Positions 10,926-21,516 of a stretch of 64,000 nucleotides of DNA are shown here, one piece after another. A program made the translations under genes and the position numbers. The notes below the pieces were generated by a model. The model saw nothing but the letters and a program-made list of their open reading frames with translations. It was not told the origin of the DNA and ran no database searches. The DNA lies in contig WWBZ02000022.1 in NCBI GenBank assembly GCA_011503125.2, positions 3,596,001-3,660,000 of the forward strand, in the 5' to 3' direction. Each line of letters begins with the position of its first letter. The first letter of the stretch is position 1. This DNA comes from Botryosphaeria dothidea (taxonomy: Eukaryota; Ascomycota; Dothideomycetes; Botryosphaeriales; Botryosphaeriaceae).

Positions 10926-11941
10926 TTGGACTGAAAGTTCGTTGTCGAAAGCGGAGTTCTAGTGGATGCGCCGTGTTTATATTTGTACAGCCAGACATGT
11001 TTGATGCTCACCTCAGTGGGCTGAAGCCGTAACTTCGTTTCTATCTTGTGTTCTCGCTTCATTGCTTTTTTGTTTGGTTTTAACATATCACTCATGTATA
11101 GATTTCACTTCGATTGTATTCTAAATGCTGTATATAAATTGATGCATAACGGCTTCAGGGAACATGCTCATGATGTCTTTTCATTTATGTAAATGACCCG
11201 AAATGAACGTAATAAGTGAAGTCTTCATGACAAACTGACGATATTGTAGCTGAGACCACGAGCTTGCATAGCAACATGACCTAAGCAAGGAGAATTGGCC
11301 CAGTCATCTGGAGGGAGGAGTGATCAAGTTTACTGGAGAATATTTTCTGGATCAGTGCTTCAACTCACCGACCTTGCTTTTGGTGTTGCAATGTTGTTTT
11401 CTTTTTCCCCGACCTCGTAAACCGACCAACCAGGGGCCTGACATAAACTTCCACATAAGCTTAAGTCAAATCCAGCATTCAACCCTGTCAGCTCCACCTT
11501 GGCGCTTTCCGAAAGTGGATCCAGCACCGGGGGTGCATCTGAGCCAATCTCGGCCCCATGCAAGGTGCAAAGCTTCCATAATCACAATTCGAACAGGTCG
11601 CGAAGACAAGTAAAGTGATGAGCTGAATGGTGGAAAGAGGGAACGAGCATGGGTATTGTTCTATGCTATTTGCTAGAGGGTCGCCGAACTGCCGCAGCAA
11701 TTTGAATACAAGAAAACGTGCTTTGCAAATAATCAGGCGCTTTATTGGTAGTTACCGGGGTAGTAAAAGCACAAAAAATGTTCAGATAGCCTTACCCAAG
11801 GACCAGACACTGAAGGAAATTCATAAATATCTTGGAAGAACGTGCTCAGGATGTTTGCTAGTCGTCAAGGCTCCAAATGCGATATACTCCCTACTCCAGT
11901 GCGGGGCAAAATATTGTCGTTTCCAAAAAAATACGCCTTGG
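10926..11941. other. Intergenic: convergent 3' flanks
   Basis: This 1 kb holds the 3' ends of the FAD oxidase (+) and the MetE-like gene (-). No gene, repeat or cluster motif is seen. The absence of CGTATTCGG from here rightwards is consistent with the cluster ending near 10.9 kb. Confidence 0.6.
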
Positions 11942-13299
11942 TTACCGCGGAGGGGGAGACTTCGACTTCGCCCTCGCTTTTAATATTATCGATTGCCGAT
12001 CCAAACGCTCAAATTCCTCGCTCGCAAGTCTTGCGCCCTCCACCCGCGCCTTAATCTTCCGGAACGCGATATCTCTGCCAAAGTTCGGACTCCAGCTCTT
12101 GGGCTTTAGATCGTTGTTGAAAGGAGAAAATCCGCAGTCGTCCGTGGCGCCGAGCTGGTCTCGGGGAATGTGGAAGCTGGCTTCGAGCAGCATATCCGCG
12201 ATAGCCTCAGGCTTTTCGACGTGCGGCGTTAGAGGATCCACGCATCCAAGGAAGACAATCTGCTTAACTCCATCCAACTCGGGCTCCAGGTGCTTTCCTA
12301 TCAGCTTGTACAGACGCTCTTTGTCAGGCTCGGAGCGCATCTGCATGAGAAAGTATCCGACCTTGACCTTGAGCATCTTGGGCATCAGCGAGTAGTACGA
12401 CTGGAAATCCGAGTGCCTGGTGTCGCAGTCGCCACCGGGGCAGGTGTGCAAACCGATGTTAATTCGTTCCTTAGGGGTAAATTGCTTTAACACGTCGTCG
12501 AGTAGCTGGATAAACACGTCGATCAGGTTTGGTGGCGATCCCTCCTGGCAGGCGAGCCGGCCCTCGGTGAAGTCTATTGAGACCCGAACGGCGCCGGCCT
12601 TGAAGCAACCACGAATATCCTTGACGCACTCGGACACGATGTCTTCCATGAACTGGTCCTTGGAATATCCGGGGACGTCGCCTACGTAGAGCAGATACAT
12701 CATCGATGGGGCGATGACGGCAACTTTCATGGGCTTGCGTGCATATTTGAGGGAAGCCCTAAAGTTGTCGTACGCATACGTCTGATAGCGGAATGGACCG
12801 GTTAGGAGGCGGGGGAGAGTGCGTGTGTGGCCGTCTTGGAAGGTAATGGTGAAGCATTTTTCGTCTACGGTGAGGTTCGGGCTCAGACCGGTTCCGTTGA
12901 GGGTGCTGCAGCATCGAGGTCAGCACGGTGGATTTCACGTGCGCGTGTTGAGGCGATTGACTTACTCTGTCACTGGATACGTCGCGAAAGAGCTGCAGCG
13001 CTGTTCGCCGTCGGTTACGAAGTCCTGTCCACTGCGCTCCAGGCGCTCAATGGTGTCCTCCACGGCCAGGTCCTGGGCTTCAACGAGGTCTTGCTTAGTG
13101 CAGCGGCCCGCATCATAGTCGGCGTAGGTCTGCTGGAGCTCTGCACATGACGTCAGAGTCTTGTTTTGTCGTGAGGCACAGCAGCAGTCGAGACACGGGG
13201 TGGTCGGGCAGGCCGGGCATCGAGAACTGAGGCGACGGGCGACTTACGCATCGGACGGGGCAGGGAACCCACATTTTCGGTGGGAACAACCACGGGCAT
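11942..13299 (-). CDS. MetE-like (cobalamin-independent methionine synthase C-terminal domain) protein
   Basis: This is a 396-aa protein with exons 13299-13248, 13140-12966 and 12905-11942; the total length keeps frame. It opens with PTENVGSLPRPM, the typical start of stand-alone MetE catalytic domains, followed by GEQRCSSFATYPVTD. The zinc-site residues are present: His and Cys in GLHTCPGGD, a Glu in the MRSEPDKE region, and Cys in FLGCVDPLTPHVE. It lacks the N-terminal half of full MetE (about 760 aa), as fungal UROD/MetE-like proteins do. It may transfer a methyl group between small molecules, but the substrate is unknown. It lies next to the ICS cluster but lacks the shared motifs, so membership is doubtful. 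Confidence 0.85.
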
Positions 13300-14226
13300 G
13301 GCTCTTTCAGCAGGCGGTTTTCTGTGTAGAATACAATTGAGCGTTTGCGAGCTCCAGGATGGCGTGCAGTGATGATCCCCGCAGCACTTGCATTCGCTGC
13401 ATCCAGCGTGAGAGAGGGCAATTCTTTGGATTGGGTTGGGCCCGCGACAGCAGTGGGCCAGTGGAGAGCCTACAAATGTATACGAAGTGCAGTTGATCTG
13501 CGGGCGGTTCCCCTTTATTATTTGATGGTGCGGGACATCTGCTCAGTGGACCAGGGCGACGTGGGGCAAGTCCTGCGACGCGGACGGCCCTCCGCCAGGA
13601 CTAGCAGCGCAGCGGGTAAGTCTAGCCCAGCGCCATGCTGCCAGGTGCGACGGACCCCGGCATTGGCGAGCGCGGGCAGGAGAATTTCGCTCGGCAACGT
13701 ACGATAAGCGGGTGCGATCCGTGGCCCTTGGGAGCCCGCTAGAGGGCGGTATAAAAGCGTGGCTCGCGGACAGGCAGACGAGAGTCGGCCGTCGGCGAGT
13801 CGTCAGGCCCCCTCCGGCAATAACCAGGCGCAAGACGCGCGAGCGAGCGGAAAACCCTGAAGAAACCCAATCGCTAGGCCCCCGCGCACCATAGCTTAAT
13901 AGGCTGCCCTGCGCTGCTAAGAATAGGTAAGCATGCTGCTGGATCAACCTCGCCGAGGATCCGCGCAGACGCTTTCATTTCCAGCCACAACCAGCGGCAG
14001 GCATTGTTCTGCCTGCAGAAAGAGATGGTGCTCACGTGTCGTTTTCCACCGGTCCCGAAGAGCCCCACACCGGTACCTGCCGCCGTTCACCCACTGGCCG
14101 CCGCGGATGCGCCGTTGCTCAAAACCGTTTGCTCGGCATCCCTCGGAGGCCCGGAAACAGGCATTCCCATGCTCAGACTGCCGTGATAAGACCATTGCTA
14201 TGGGATGCCAGCACAGACGGGCCCTC
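13300..14226. other. Intergenic, GC-rich, with an orphan TATA-like box
   Basis: This is the promoter region of the minus-strand MetE-like gene. A plus-strand TATAAAAG stands at about 13750-13757 with no plus-strand gene that I can support downstream; a GTAAGC follows at about 13926. ORFs here read as shadows. Confidence 0.5.
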
Positions 14227-15033
14227 TCATCTGCCGCGTGCGACAAGCTCGCAGACGCGCGCCCACGACTCCAACACCAACGGAGGCACGTCGACGTGGA
14301 CAATGAAGTTTCTGCCGCATGGACCATAACCGGCGGCGTCGTCGCGCAACCGAGGAACCTCGCCTAATAGCAGGTCGAGGAAGCGGCGGAGCTCCCAAAG
14401 ACCCGTGGGGTCGACAGCCGGACTGCAGTAGACTATATCGGATCCCGCGCGTTGGGTCTGCGGCACGAAGGTTGGGCAGCTTAGGATCCGGGGTGCATTC
14501 TCCACGCCCAGGTCCTGGTAGGCCTTCTGGAAGGACGCCACGGTTCGGCGCGCCATGGTGGGATCTTGGACGACCAGCAGGGTGCGTGGAGCTGGAATTC
14601 CGCTCTCGCCGAGCAGTCTGCGCGTTTCCGTGGCGTTTGCACCACAGTTGGTGGAGCGGTCCTCGACGAGCACCCGCACGCCCTGGGTGCGAACGGCGTC
14701 TGCGTGGAAAAAGCGGTCGAAGACTTGAGCCAGCACACGAGACTCCGGGAGGCCGCGAATCGCCGGGTAGATTTCCTGATAGCGAGAGTGGCGCGAAATT
14801 GCGTCGTAAAGGAATGGCGTGGAGTGGCCAATGCCTCCGCAGATGACCAGCGTCTTTGTCAGGCCAGGCCGGGCCTCCAGGGCTCTGAAGAGGACGTCAG
14901 CGGTGTGCAGGACGGCCGAGACGCAGAAGACGACGCAGTCGACAGGCTCGGCATGAGTGAGGTCTGCCACCTCCTCGCAGGCCAGGAATGTGGCGATGGT
15001 GTTGATATCGGACGGGTCGAGCGCGTCTGCCAT
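14227..15033 (-). CDS. DUF218 / YdcF-like domain protein
   Basis: This is a 268-aa single-exon protein. I chose the ATG at 15033 (MADALDPSDINTIATFLACE) because residues upstream look non-coding. The DUF218 core is visible: CVVFCVSAVLHTADVLFRAL, then KTLVICGGIGHSTPFLY, VRVLVEDRSTNCGANATETR and PRTLLVVQDPTMARRTVASF. Conserved acidic and basic residues (EDRS, NCGANA, QDPTM) match the bacterial SanA/YdcF-like fold, which is proposed to bind nucleotides or SAM. There is no signal peptide and no membrane segment. Fungal members are mostly uncharacterised, and I infer no pathway from the neighbours. Confidence 0.82.
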   Translation of the reverse strand: MADALDPSDINTIATFLACEEVADLTHAEPVDCVVFCVSAVLHTADVLFRALEARPGLTKTLVICGGIGHSTPFLYDAISRHSRYQEIYPAIRGLPESRVLAQVFDRFFHADAVRTQGVRVLVEDRSTNCGANATETRRLLGESGIPAPRTLLVVQDPTMARRTVASFQKAYQDLGVENAPRILSCPTFVPQTQRAGSDIVYCSPAVDPTGLWELRRFLDLLLGEVPRLRDDAAGYGPCGRNFIVHVDVPPLVLESWARVCELVARGR

Positions 15034-15968
15034 GACTTGTGACGGGTGACCAATAGCGTGCGGAGAGCAATTCTGAGAGCTGTGTTCGCTGGCTTTAGCC
15101 CATGACGCGCTCAAGGCGAGCGACGTCGTGTTGAGTGAATAAGCGAGCACGTGCTGCAGTTTCGTCCTTGAAAGGCAAGTGTGCCGGAACGTCTTTTTTC
15201 TTCACTGACACTACTTTTCGCCATCTCACTACTGCATGCTGACGGCATCTGCATCTCTCACACAAAGGATATGAGACGGAAAGTTTGGCCACGTTCTGCC
15301 TGTGCTACTGCCCAACCCGCGTCCAATCTCGCTGAGGCCTGCTGTCGAACTCTATCGTCATGACTCTCTCCAACAATGTGGCTGGGTGAGAGGAGTCACA
15401 GCCTTCGGCGGCATGGTGCCGAGGGAGTGGGAAGTACTTACCTAGCCACAGCCCAATTTTGTTGACACGCATACAAGAGCCGAGACACAGCACGTTGCAG
15501 CCATTGCATTGCGGTATTGGGATAGAAGCTCCATTTCCCGCACCTGCCGTTCTGTTTCACCCACCTTTGGCTGTTTTGCAATTGCTGAGCACGCCCCAGC
15601 ATTGGACGCGGATACCGACGGGACACGGCTGCGTCGAGGTCAAGCATGTCTGGAGGAAGAAGGAAGGCCACGGGAGTCGTGCCTCTTGGTTTTGTCACGT
15701 GTGCTGGCCTGTTCGCCAAAATTAGGCATCATTTTCACTGGCTGCGTTCCTGCATCCGCAGACTCCGAGCCCCTCCTTCCGGCTTGATGAAAATTCCAGA
15801 ATATCAACCAATCCGCCGCGCCCTCACCCCACCAATTTCCCTCCAAGGTTGCTATTGCCGCACGCTGCCCACTCAGCTGCAATCGTGCCAAAAACTAGCT
15901 TCTGACCGCACTGACGTTCATCCTTGGATCCGCTTACGTCGCCCCCGTCCCTACTGCGCTACCACGCC
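15034..15968. other. Divergent intergenic region, DUF218 / F-box genes
   Basis: This 0.9 kb serves as the promoter of both flanking genes. I see no convincing ORF, RNA or repeat. Confidence 0.6.
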
Positions 15969-17804
15969 ATGGCCAACGCCACCCAAAACGCCCATAGCGA
16001 CGAGCTCACCAGCATCCAATGCCACCTCGATGACACGCTCGACCTCCTTGGCCGTGATCCGGCACAGTTGCAAATCGACGACTTGAAAGGCCTACTGACC
16101 AGGGTGCGCGACTACCTTGGCTCAAGTTCACATAACATACGGCTACTTCCCACTTTGCCCGAGGAGCTCACAGACCACATTCTTTCTTTCTGCGATTGTG
16201 ACACCTTGAAGGCTGCTCGTCTCGTAAGCACATCTCTGTCGCGAATTACATCCCCAAAACTATTCGAAAGTGTGCACATCGCCCTGGCCAAAGACATATT
16301 GGAGAACTTCCTGAAAACCGCCAGCCATCCCAACTTATCTCAGCATGTCAAGCATATTGTCTTCCATGGCCAGATCCCGAGAGCCTTTAACTCCCAAAGA
16401 GACTGGGAGAAGCATATTGATCTGCGCCCCTATCCAGCAAAGGGCCTTCCTCTCCCATCCGGCATGTTTCGTGACGACAACCCATTTCCGGCGGGTACCG
16501 CCGCAGCAAAGGCGTGGAGAGAGACCCCTAAGCACACCAAGAATTCTTCAGAGCTTCTGGGACACTACAATGCCTATAAATCATTTTGTCATACATTCTC
16601 AGACGCCATACGTTGGCTTCATGCAGACAAGAACGGCCGACGACCCGACGTAGCTGCTAATCGGTGCAATCCCATGCGCCACATCTGTGAGGACTTTCCG
16701 AAAGCAATCGCCAAACTGCCAAATCTTGAAACCGTCGAGCTCACCTGCCACAACTTTGATGACGATGGGCACCCCTTCTGGAAGGCCATCCAAAAGAAGA
16801 TCCTCATGACGCCGTCCCAGTGGAAGCGTTACTACCCTCCAGGTAGCTCGCGACTCATCTATGACCAGGTCGACTACCACATGGAAGGCGTCATCCAGCT
16901 ATCCATGCTCCTCAAAGCGCTCGGCGACGCTAGTGGGAAGAACAAGCTCCGCTCCCTCTCTATCGCCGCCGAGCGCGACCCCTTCTGGATCCAGGAGCAC
17001 CTCTGGGGCCCCGCCGACCTTCACGACCCTAACTTCGCCGACTCGCTTGCCCACGACCAGTCCTACACCAGCCTCTTTAAAACCATGGCCACGTCCATGT
17101 CAACACTCACGAACCTCGATCTGGACATCTCATACCGGCTTAGCGGCAACCACTCGCTCATCGCCGATCGACTTTCCCAGTTCCTCCGCGCGGCACCGAA
17201 TCTCGAGCGCCTGAGACTCGACTTTATGGAAGGGGACTGGGAAGGGCGAGAGGAGGGAACAGAGCGCTGCGACTTGCTGGCCCGGTTGCAGGACATCGAG
17301 TGGCCGCGTCTAAAGTCTCTACGCCTCGAAGTTATCACCGCATCCAACACGTTCTTGGGCTTCCTCAAGCGCGTCGCCCCTACCCTACGCTCCCTCGATC
17401 TCTACCATGTCAGCCTCGTCCATGGCTCCGGTTACTGGGAAGAGGTTATTGCGCAGCTCCCCAGGATCCTGGAGCTCGATGCTGTGAAGCTTGACAGTCT
17501 CTGGGATTCTAAGTTCCAATATCCTCGATACGAGGATGAGAACGGATCGATGCTCGGTGACGAGTTTGGAAGGTACCTCCTGGAGAACGCGGGATGGAAC
17601 GAGGAGCCCGACTGCTATATAAGGGCGCTGCAGGAGTTCATTACGCGGAAGAACATGAGAATGCCAGCGCTGGATGAGGAAGATTTTTGGGAAGAACATC
17701 AGTGCTCGGAGTGTGGGGTCCTGGATGAAAAAGATTGGAGCTCAGTGAGCACCGAGGATGATGAGAATTCGGAGATCATGGGATATGAGTGGAGGATTGA
17801 GTAG
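15969..17804 (+). CDS. F-box protein
   Basis: This is a 611-aa single-exon protein. The start is the ATG in CCATGG context (MANATQNAH). An F-box lies near residues 55-100, with LPTLPEELTDHILSFCDCDT then KAARLVSTSLSRI and KLFESVHIAL. Such domains recruit substrates to an SCF (Skp1-cullin) ubiquitin ligase. The remainder has irregular leucine-rich stretches (LSTLTNLDLDISYRL, NLERLRLDF, LRSLDLYHVSL), which suggests LRR-like substrate binding. The C-terminus is acidic and carries a CxxC (QCSECGVLDEKDW). Paralogues are numerous in moulds and the substrate cannot be inferred. Confidence 0.88.
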   Translation: MANATQNAHSDELTSIQCHLDDTLDLLGRDPAQLQIDDLKGLLTRVRDYLGSSSHNIRLLPTLPEELTDHILSFCDCDTLKAARLVSTSLSRITSPKLFESVHIALAKDILENFLKTASHPNLSQHVKHIVFHGQIPRAFNSQRDWEKHIDLRPYPAKGLPLPSGMFRDDNPFPAGTAAAKAWRETPKHTKNSSELLGHYNAYKSFCHTFSDAIRWLHADKNGRRPDVAANRCNPMRHICEDFPKAIAKLPNLETVELTCHNFDDDGHPFWKAIQKKILMTPSQWKRYYPPGSSRLIYDQVDYHMEGVIQLSMLLKALGDASGKNKLRSLSIAAERDPFWIQEHLWGPADLHDPNFADSLAHDQSYTSLFKTMATSMSTLTNLDLDISYRLSGNHSLIADRLSQFLRAAPNLERLRLDFMEGDWEGREEGTERCDLLARLQDIEWPRLKSLRLEVITASNTFLGFLKRVAPTLRSLDLYHVSLVHGSGYWEEVIAQLPRILELDAVKLDSLWDSKFQYPRYEDENGSMLGDEFGRYLLENAGWNEEPDCYIRALQEFITRKNMRMPALDEEDFWEEHQCSECGVLDEKDWSSVSTEDDENSEIMGYEWRIE

Positions 17805-18790
17805 GAACTTCGCCAAAAAGTATTCCTCTACCTGAGTTTCTTAGACATTTCATACGTTGATCATCATTCCCAACTTCGTACGCTCATAGTACGCATCGGC
17901 GCTTGCTATCCAAAGAAGATATTCATACTGCAGAGTAGACTTCTCAACTGGACAAATCCAGCTATGCAGATCACCACGAAGAGAAAGATTAGTCACTGTT
18001 GCTTTGCTTTTCTGTCAAAGTTCTCCCTCATACTCTCAGAAACCATGGGCTTAGCCGTTCTTCGATGACCTTCTTCATTTATTTTGGCTTCTTCCATGCG
18101 AGGCTTCAGAGATAAATTGGCCCGGGGGCCCGGAATCGCGGGCAAAACCCTTCCGCTCACACTAAACATGATACCCGAAATGAGTTGCATGAACGTAAAA
18201 AAAGCGAAGTTCGTGGCATGTCAAGGATCCTGAACACGGCTAGACTTGCCGCCCCAGCCAATTATCAGGCAGCAAGGGCTGAGACGCAGGTGAGCGTTTA
18301 AGCAAATTATGGACACTAACAGGCAAGGGGCAAGGACGGGAAGCCGGGATGGAGCTTGACTTTTTACGCGGGAATACTGATCGCGTGGGATGGTGGATCT
18401 TGCATGTTCGTCCAAAAGTGAGATCGTCATGCTAAAAATAACACGCGTAAGTATGCACCGTTCACATGCTGAAGAGATTCCTGGTCGATCATATATTGAC
18501 AGTGAATAATGATGGTATAAGGTTGATGCACGCAAGAGAGTAAAAAAAAAAGTGAATGAGTTCTTAATTGTACTTCAATAAAAGACGTCAGCAGATGATT
18601 CTCTCTTCGTGTTCTCTCCTACGACGACGTTTATCCCGGCACGATTCCTTCGTTGAGACATAATACTCACATTGGTCGAAAATCAAATGGTATATCTCAA
18701 CATCAACATGTACAAGAAACTTGAAAACATCTCCACGCCTTCATCATCAACAAGCACTTCTCTTCCCCACCACAGCCGAGAAATCCTTTT
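17805..18790. other. Intergenic: convergent 3' flanks
   Basis: This AT-rich kilobase lies between the F-box gene (+) and the repeat-protein gene (-). It holds a short A-run near 18541-18551 and nothing else I recognise. Confidence 0.6.
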
Positions 18791-19339
18791 TTACTGCGCG
18801 CCCTGCTCGTCACCGTTGCCCTCGGACTCAAGGAAAGCCAAAGTCGCGGCGACGTTGACGGGGTCGCGCTTGGAAACCTTGACGTAGACCTTGCCATCGG
18901 CGGCAGAGTCCTTGGTGGCCTTCTCATCACCGTTGCCCTCGCCCTCGAGGAACTTGAGGATGGCGTCGCGGTTGGTGGGGTCGCGCTTCGAGACTTTGAC
19001 GTAGACCTTGCCGTCGGCCTCGGAGCCCTTGGTGGCCTTCTCGTCGCCGTTGCCCTCGCCCTCGAGGAACTTGAGGATGGCATCGCGGTTGGTGGGGTCG
19101 CGCTTGGACGCCTTGACGTAGACCTTGTCCTCGGCGTCCAGGAACTTGAGGTGCGCCTCGCCGTTCGAGGCCTCGCGCTTCGAAGCCTTCACGTAGACCT
19201 TGTCCTCGGCGTCCAGGAAGCGCAGGTGGGCGTCGCCGTTGGTGGGGTCGCGCGCGACGACGGCGTCGTTGTTGGCGACCGGGGCGGCCACGGCGAAGCT
19301 GGCGAGGCCGGCGATAAGGAGGGGGGTGAAGGAACGCAT
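18791..19339 (-). CDS. Secreted Kex2-processed repeat protein (KEP), peptide precursor
   Basis: This is a 182-aa intronless precursor. Residues 1-19 are a signal peptide (MRSFTPLLIAGLASFAVAA) and a short pro-region ends in VVAR at residue 30. Five units follow: 31-55, 56-80, 81-119, 120-158 and 159-182. Units 1-4 end in KVYVK(A/V)SKR, and the KR is a Kex2 site. Units 1, 3, 4 and 5 begin with DP and unit 2 with EA, dipeptides of the kind Ste13-type aminopeptidases remove. Each has an N-(G/R/V)-x-A-x-L-x-FL core. Units 3 and 4 are 39 aa with an acidic insert and differ at two residues; units 1 and 2 are 25 aa. No Cys or Trp is present, unlike alpha-pheromones. No DUF3328 (UstYa) gene is in the window. 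It is either an unmodified secreted peptide or a RiPP precursor. Confidence 0.85.
   Translation of the reverse strand: MRSFTPLLIAGLASFAVAAPVANNDAVVARDPTNGDAHLRFLDAEDKVYVKASKREASNGEAHLKFLDAEDKVYVKASKRDPTNRDAILKFLEGEGNGDEKATKGSEADGKVYVKVSKRDPTNRDAILKFLEGEGNGDEKATKDSAADGKVYVKVSKRDPVNVAATLAFLESEGNGDEQGAQ
18794..19249 (-). repeat. Five coding tandem units of the KEP precursor
   Basis: Unit boundaries at DNA level are 19249-19175 and 19174-19100 (75 bp each), 19099-18983 and 18982-18866 (117 bp each), and 18865-18794 (72 bp, no terminal KR). The two 117-bp copies are nearly identical, which indicates recent duplication or homogenisation. Confidence 0.88.
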
Positions 19340-20772
19340 GATGGTGGAGATGTTGGAGGTGCCTTAGTTTTCCCGGTAAAAGAGCGAAATGAGGGTCGGC
19401 GGATGGACGGAAACGGCACGAAGACGATGCTCAAGCAACAAAAGTCTTGGTAAAGTCTTGAGTGTGTTTTTTGAAAGAGCGACGGTGGTTTTGCTTGGTC
19501 GGCGGGCTTCAGGGGCGGATGGGGTTTGACGGGGCGGGTCGACGCGTTCGGTTACTCGATCAGCGCCGGTGGGTCACTATGCGGGCGAAGCTTTGGTCTC
19601 CATGGCACCAATTCGCGGGGAGGCGTCCTCGTAATCTGCTTCCTGGACGTCAATTCGCAGCGCGCCTACCTGCTCTAGGCCCAGTGCATTTGATGAGCAC
19701 CCGGAGTTTGCCCCGTCTAGGTTTTGCGTAGCTATGGTCATTTTGCTACGCGTCCACCAGGCTTGACCGCTCTACGACGAAGGGAGAAGACAGCCCCAGA
19801 TCTGCAGGCGTTGGGACGACGTTGAGACTTTTCATCTGGCGCTCGGAGATTGTTTACTCCATGCAAATCAGAGCGGGATTTTTCGCGCCATTGGAAACTG
19901 TGGGGTGATTGTTTGAAGCTCCGCCGACAAGTCAATGGGCAACCCCCTTTGACGGAGACTATCGCGCTTTGGGTAAGACCGACTTCGCATTGACCGATGG
20001 TGATCTGAGATGTGGCTGTCGGTGTAGAACGCTTGATTGCTGTCGCTCAGGTGATATAAAAAAGTCGACGTCATCGAAGACCGAGGCCAGACTGGCTGTC
20101 TTCAGCGTCTAGCATCGGCTATCGCGCATTGAAGAAATATTGGATAGGGCCGTCCGAAATGGTGACTCCGCACCAATCCGGTTGAATGGATGCGTAGATA
20201 TGAGCAGGCCCATCGATAGGAACGACCTCCTGATGTGCGTTCGTCGATGGCGTAGAGGCCATTGAAAGCTGAGTGCGAAAAAGGAGACTTGGAGCGGGCG
20301 TGTCACTTGAGTCAGATTGTCAAAGGGAAAACACGTTCGTTGCTAGCGCATGGCTTTGAGTTCCATGAGAGCTCACCGTTGCACCGCGGCAATGTCCATG
20401 CCGTGTGGAGGTGAAGAAGGTTGCGAGCGAAGAGTGGGGTGGGTGTAAGATGTGATGAATCAGCCGTGCCGAAACGCGTCGCGTCCACGCCCAGTCACGT
20501 TTCGTTAGGCAACCAGGTCTAGACTTCTGCTGCCGCGTGAAGACGTCACAGCCCGCCGCTCTGCCAACAATTGCGCACACAGTTCCCTGCGACATCCTGG
20601 AGTATGATCCAAGCCATACGCTGTCAGCAAGCCCAGAACAAGCTCAATCGCTCGCTCGCTCGCCCGCCCTCTGCGACGCCGCCCGCCTCAGCTCGCCCAC
20701 GATGTCCTCCTCGCTGCCTCCAGTCTTTCCGCAGACTGATTCCCGCTTCATCTCCGCTATCTGCCTACCATC
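19340..20772. other. Divergent intergenic region upstream of KEP and small hypothetical gene
   Basis: This 1.4 kb contains the KEP promoter on the minus strand and the promoter of the small gene at 20773. ORFs here have no recognisable similarity. A TATAAAA-like stretch at about 20054 is plus-oriented, but far from the downstream ATG. Confidence 0.5.
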
Positions 20773-21340
20773 ATGAGCGCCAACAACAAGCCGAAAGCCC
20801 CTGCGAACAGGGCCACGAATAGCTATGTCCCTTCTTACCAGGCGCCTCCCGAGCCACCCGCTCCTCTGCCCACGCCAAAGGTCGAGAACAAAATCGAGGT
20901 CCCTGCGACCATGAACGTCACTACAATGACCGATCTGGTTGATAGGATTCAAGGTATGGCCGCTGATTGCTAATAAGACGTGAAATTAGTGGATTTGCAG
21001 ACGACTGAGCATAGACCAGAGAATGCGTCAATCCTTTTCCCCGCCTCTCCGCGCCTCAAGGTATCCACTGCGCTCGCACCATCCGGCCTCCTGTGCCATG
21101 GGATCGTTGTGGGGCCGAAGAACGAGGAGTCCAAGACGAGTCGATACAAGGTTCTGTTGAAAGGCCCTGGCGTGCCTGGCGTGAAGAGTGAGCCAGGCAG
21201 AGGACGAAGGGAGGCTTTGGTAGGGCTGCTGGAGGAGGTCGTCAGTAATCCCAATCTCCATATCAAAAGTACAAAGCAACTGACATGTGATGAATCACCT
21301 TCAGGAGAGGCGAGTTGGAAAGGAGATGCTCGGCTCTTGA
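20773..21340 (+). CDS. Small hypothetical protein, three exons
   Basis: I do not recognise this gene. The proposed exons 20773-20953, 20990-21240 and 21305-21340 give 155 aa. The N-terminus is Pro-rich (SYQAPPEPPAPLPTPK), the middle is ordered-looking (TMTDLVDRIQ, then ASILFPASPRLKVSTALAPS) and the end is helical (ALVGLLEEVERRVGKEMLGS, then stop). The last join removes 64 nt with a CTGAC branch-like element and turns a ragged tail into a clean amphipathic helix, which supports it. Intron 1 would be only 36 nt (GTATGG...ATTAG, with GCTAAT inside), unusually short. Without it the frame stops after IQGMAADC. Confidence 0.5.
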
Positions 21341-21516
21341 ACTCCTCTTATTCCGAAGGCTCCGCCGACTACGTACGTTTATTTCAGCTCAAGCTCCGAG
21401 TGCTGTTTTACCTGTTTTATTTGCCAATGTCTGACGACGCGACGATTAATGCTGGTGGGTGGTCATTGGTAAATTAAGCTATCGTTGATTTTGGGAGTAT
21501 CTGCGCCGAGTGGTAA

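Noticed and set aside
13933..14367. Plus-strand ORF downstream of the orphan TATA box
   Set aside because: Its right part is antisense to the DUF218 coding sequence and the protein resembles nothing known.
18703..19083. Ser/Arg-rich ORF overlapping the KEP gene in another frame
   Set aside because: It is a frame shadow of the repeats, with no signal peptide and biased composition caused by the KEP codons.
18791..19339. KEP gene as an alpha-type mating pheromone precursor
   Set aside because: Processing logic is similar, but the units lack the Trp/Cys-containing pheromone core and are too long and acidic.
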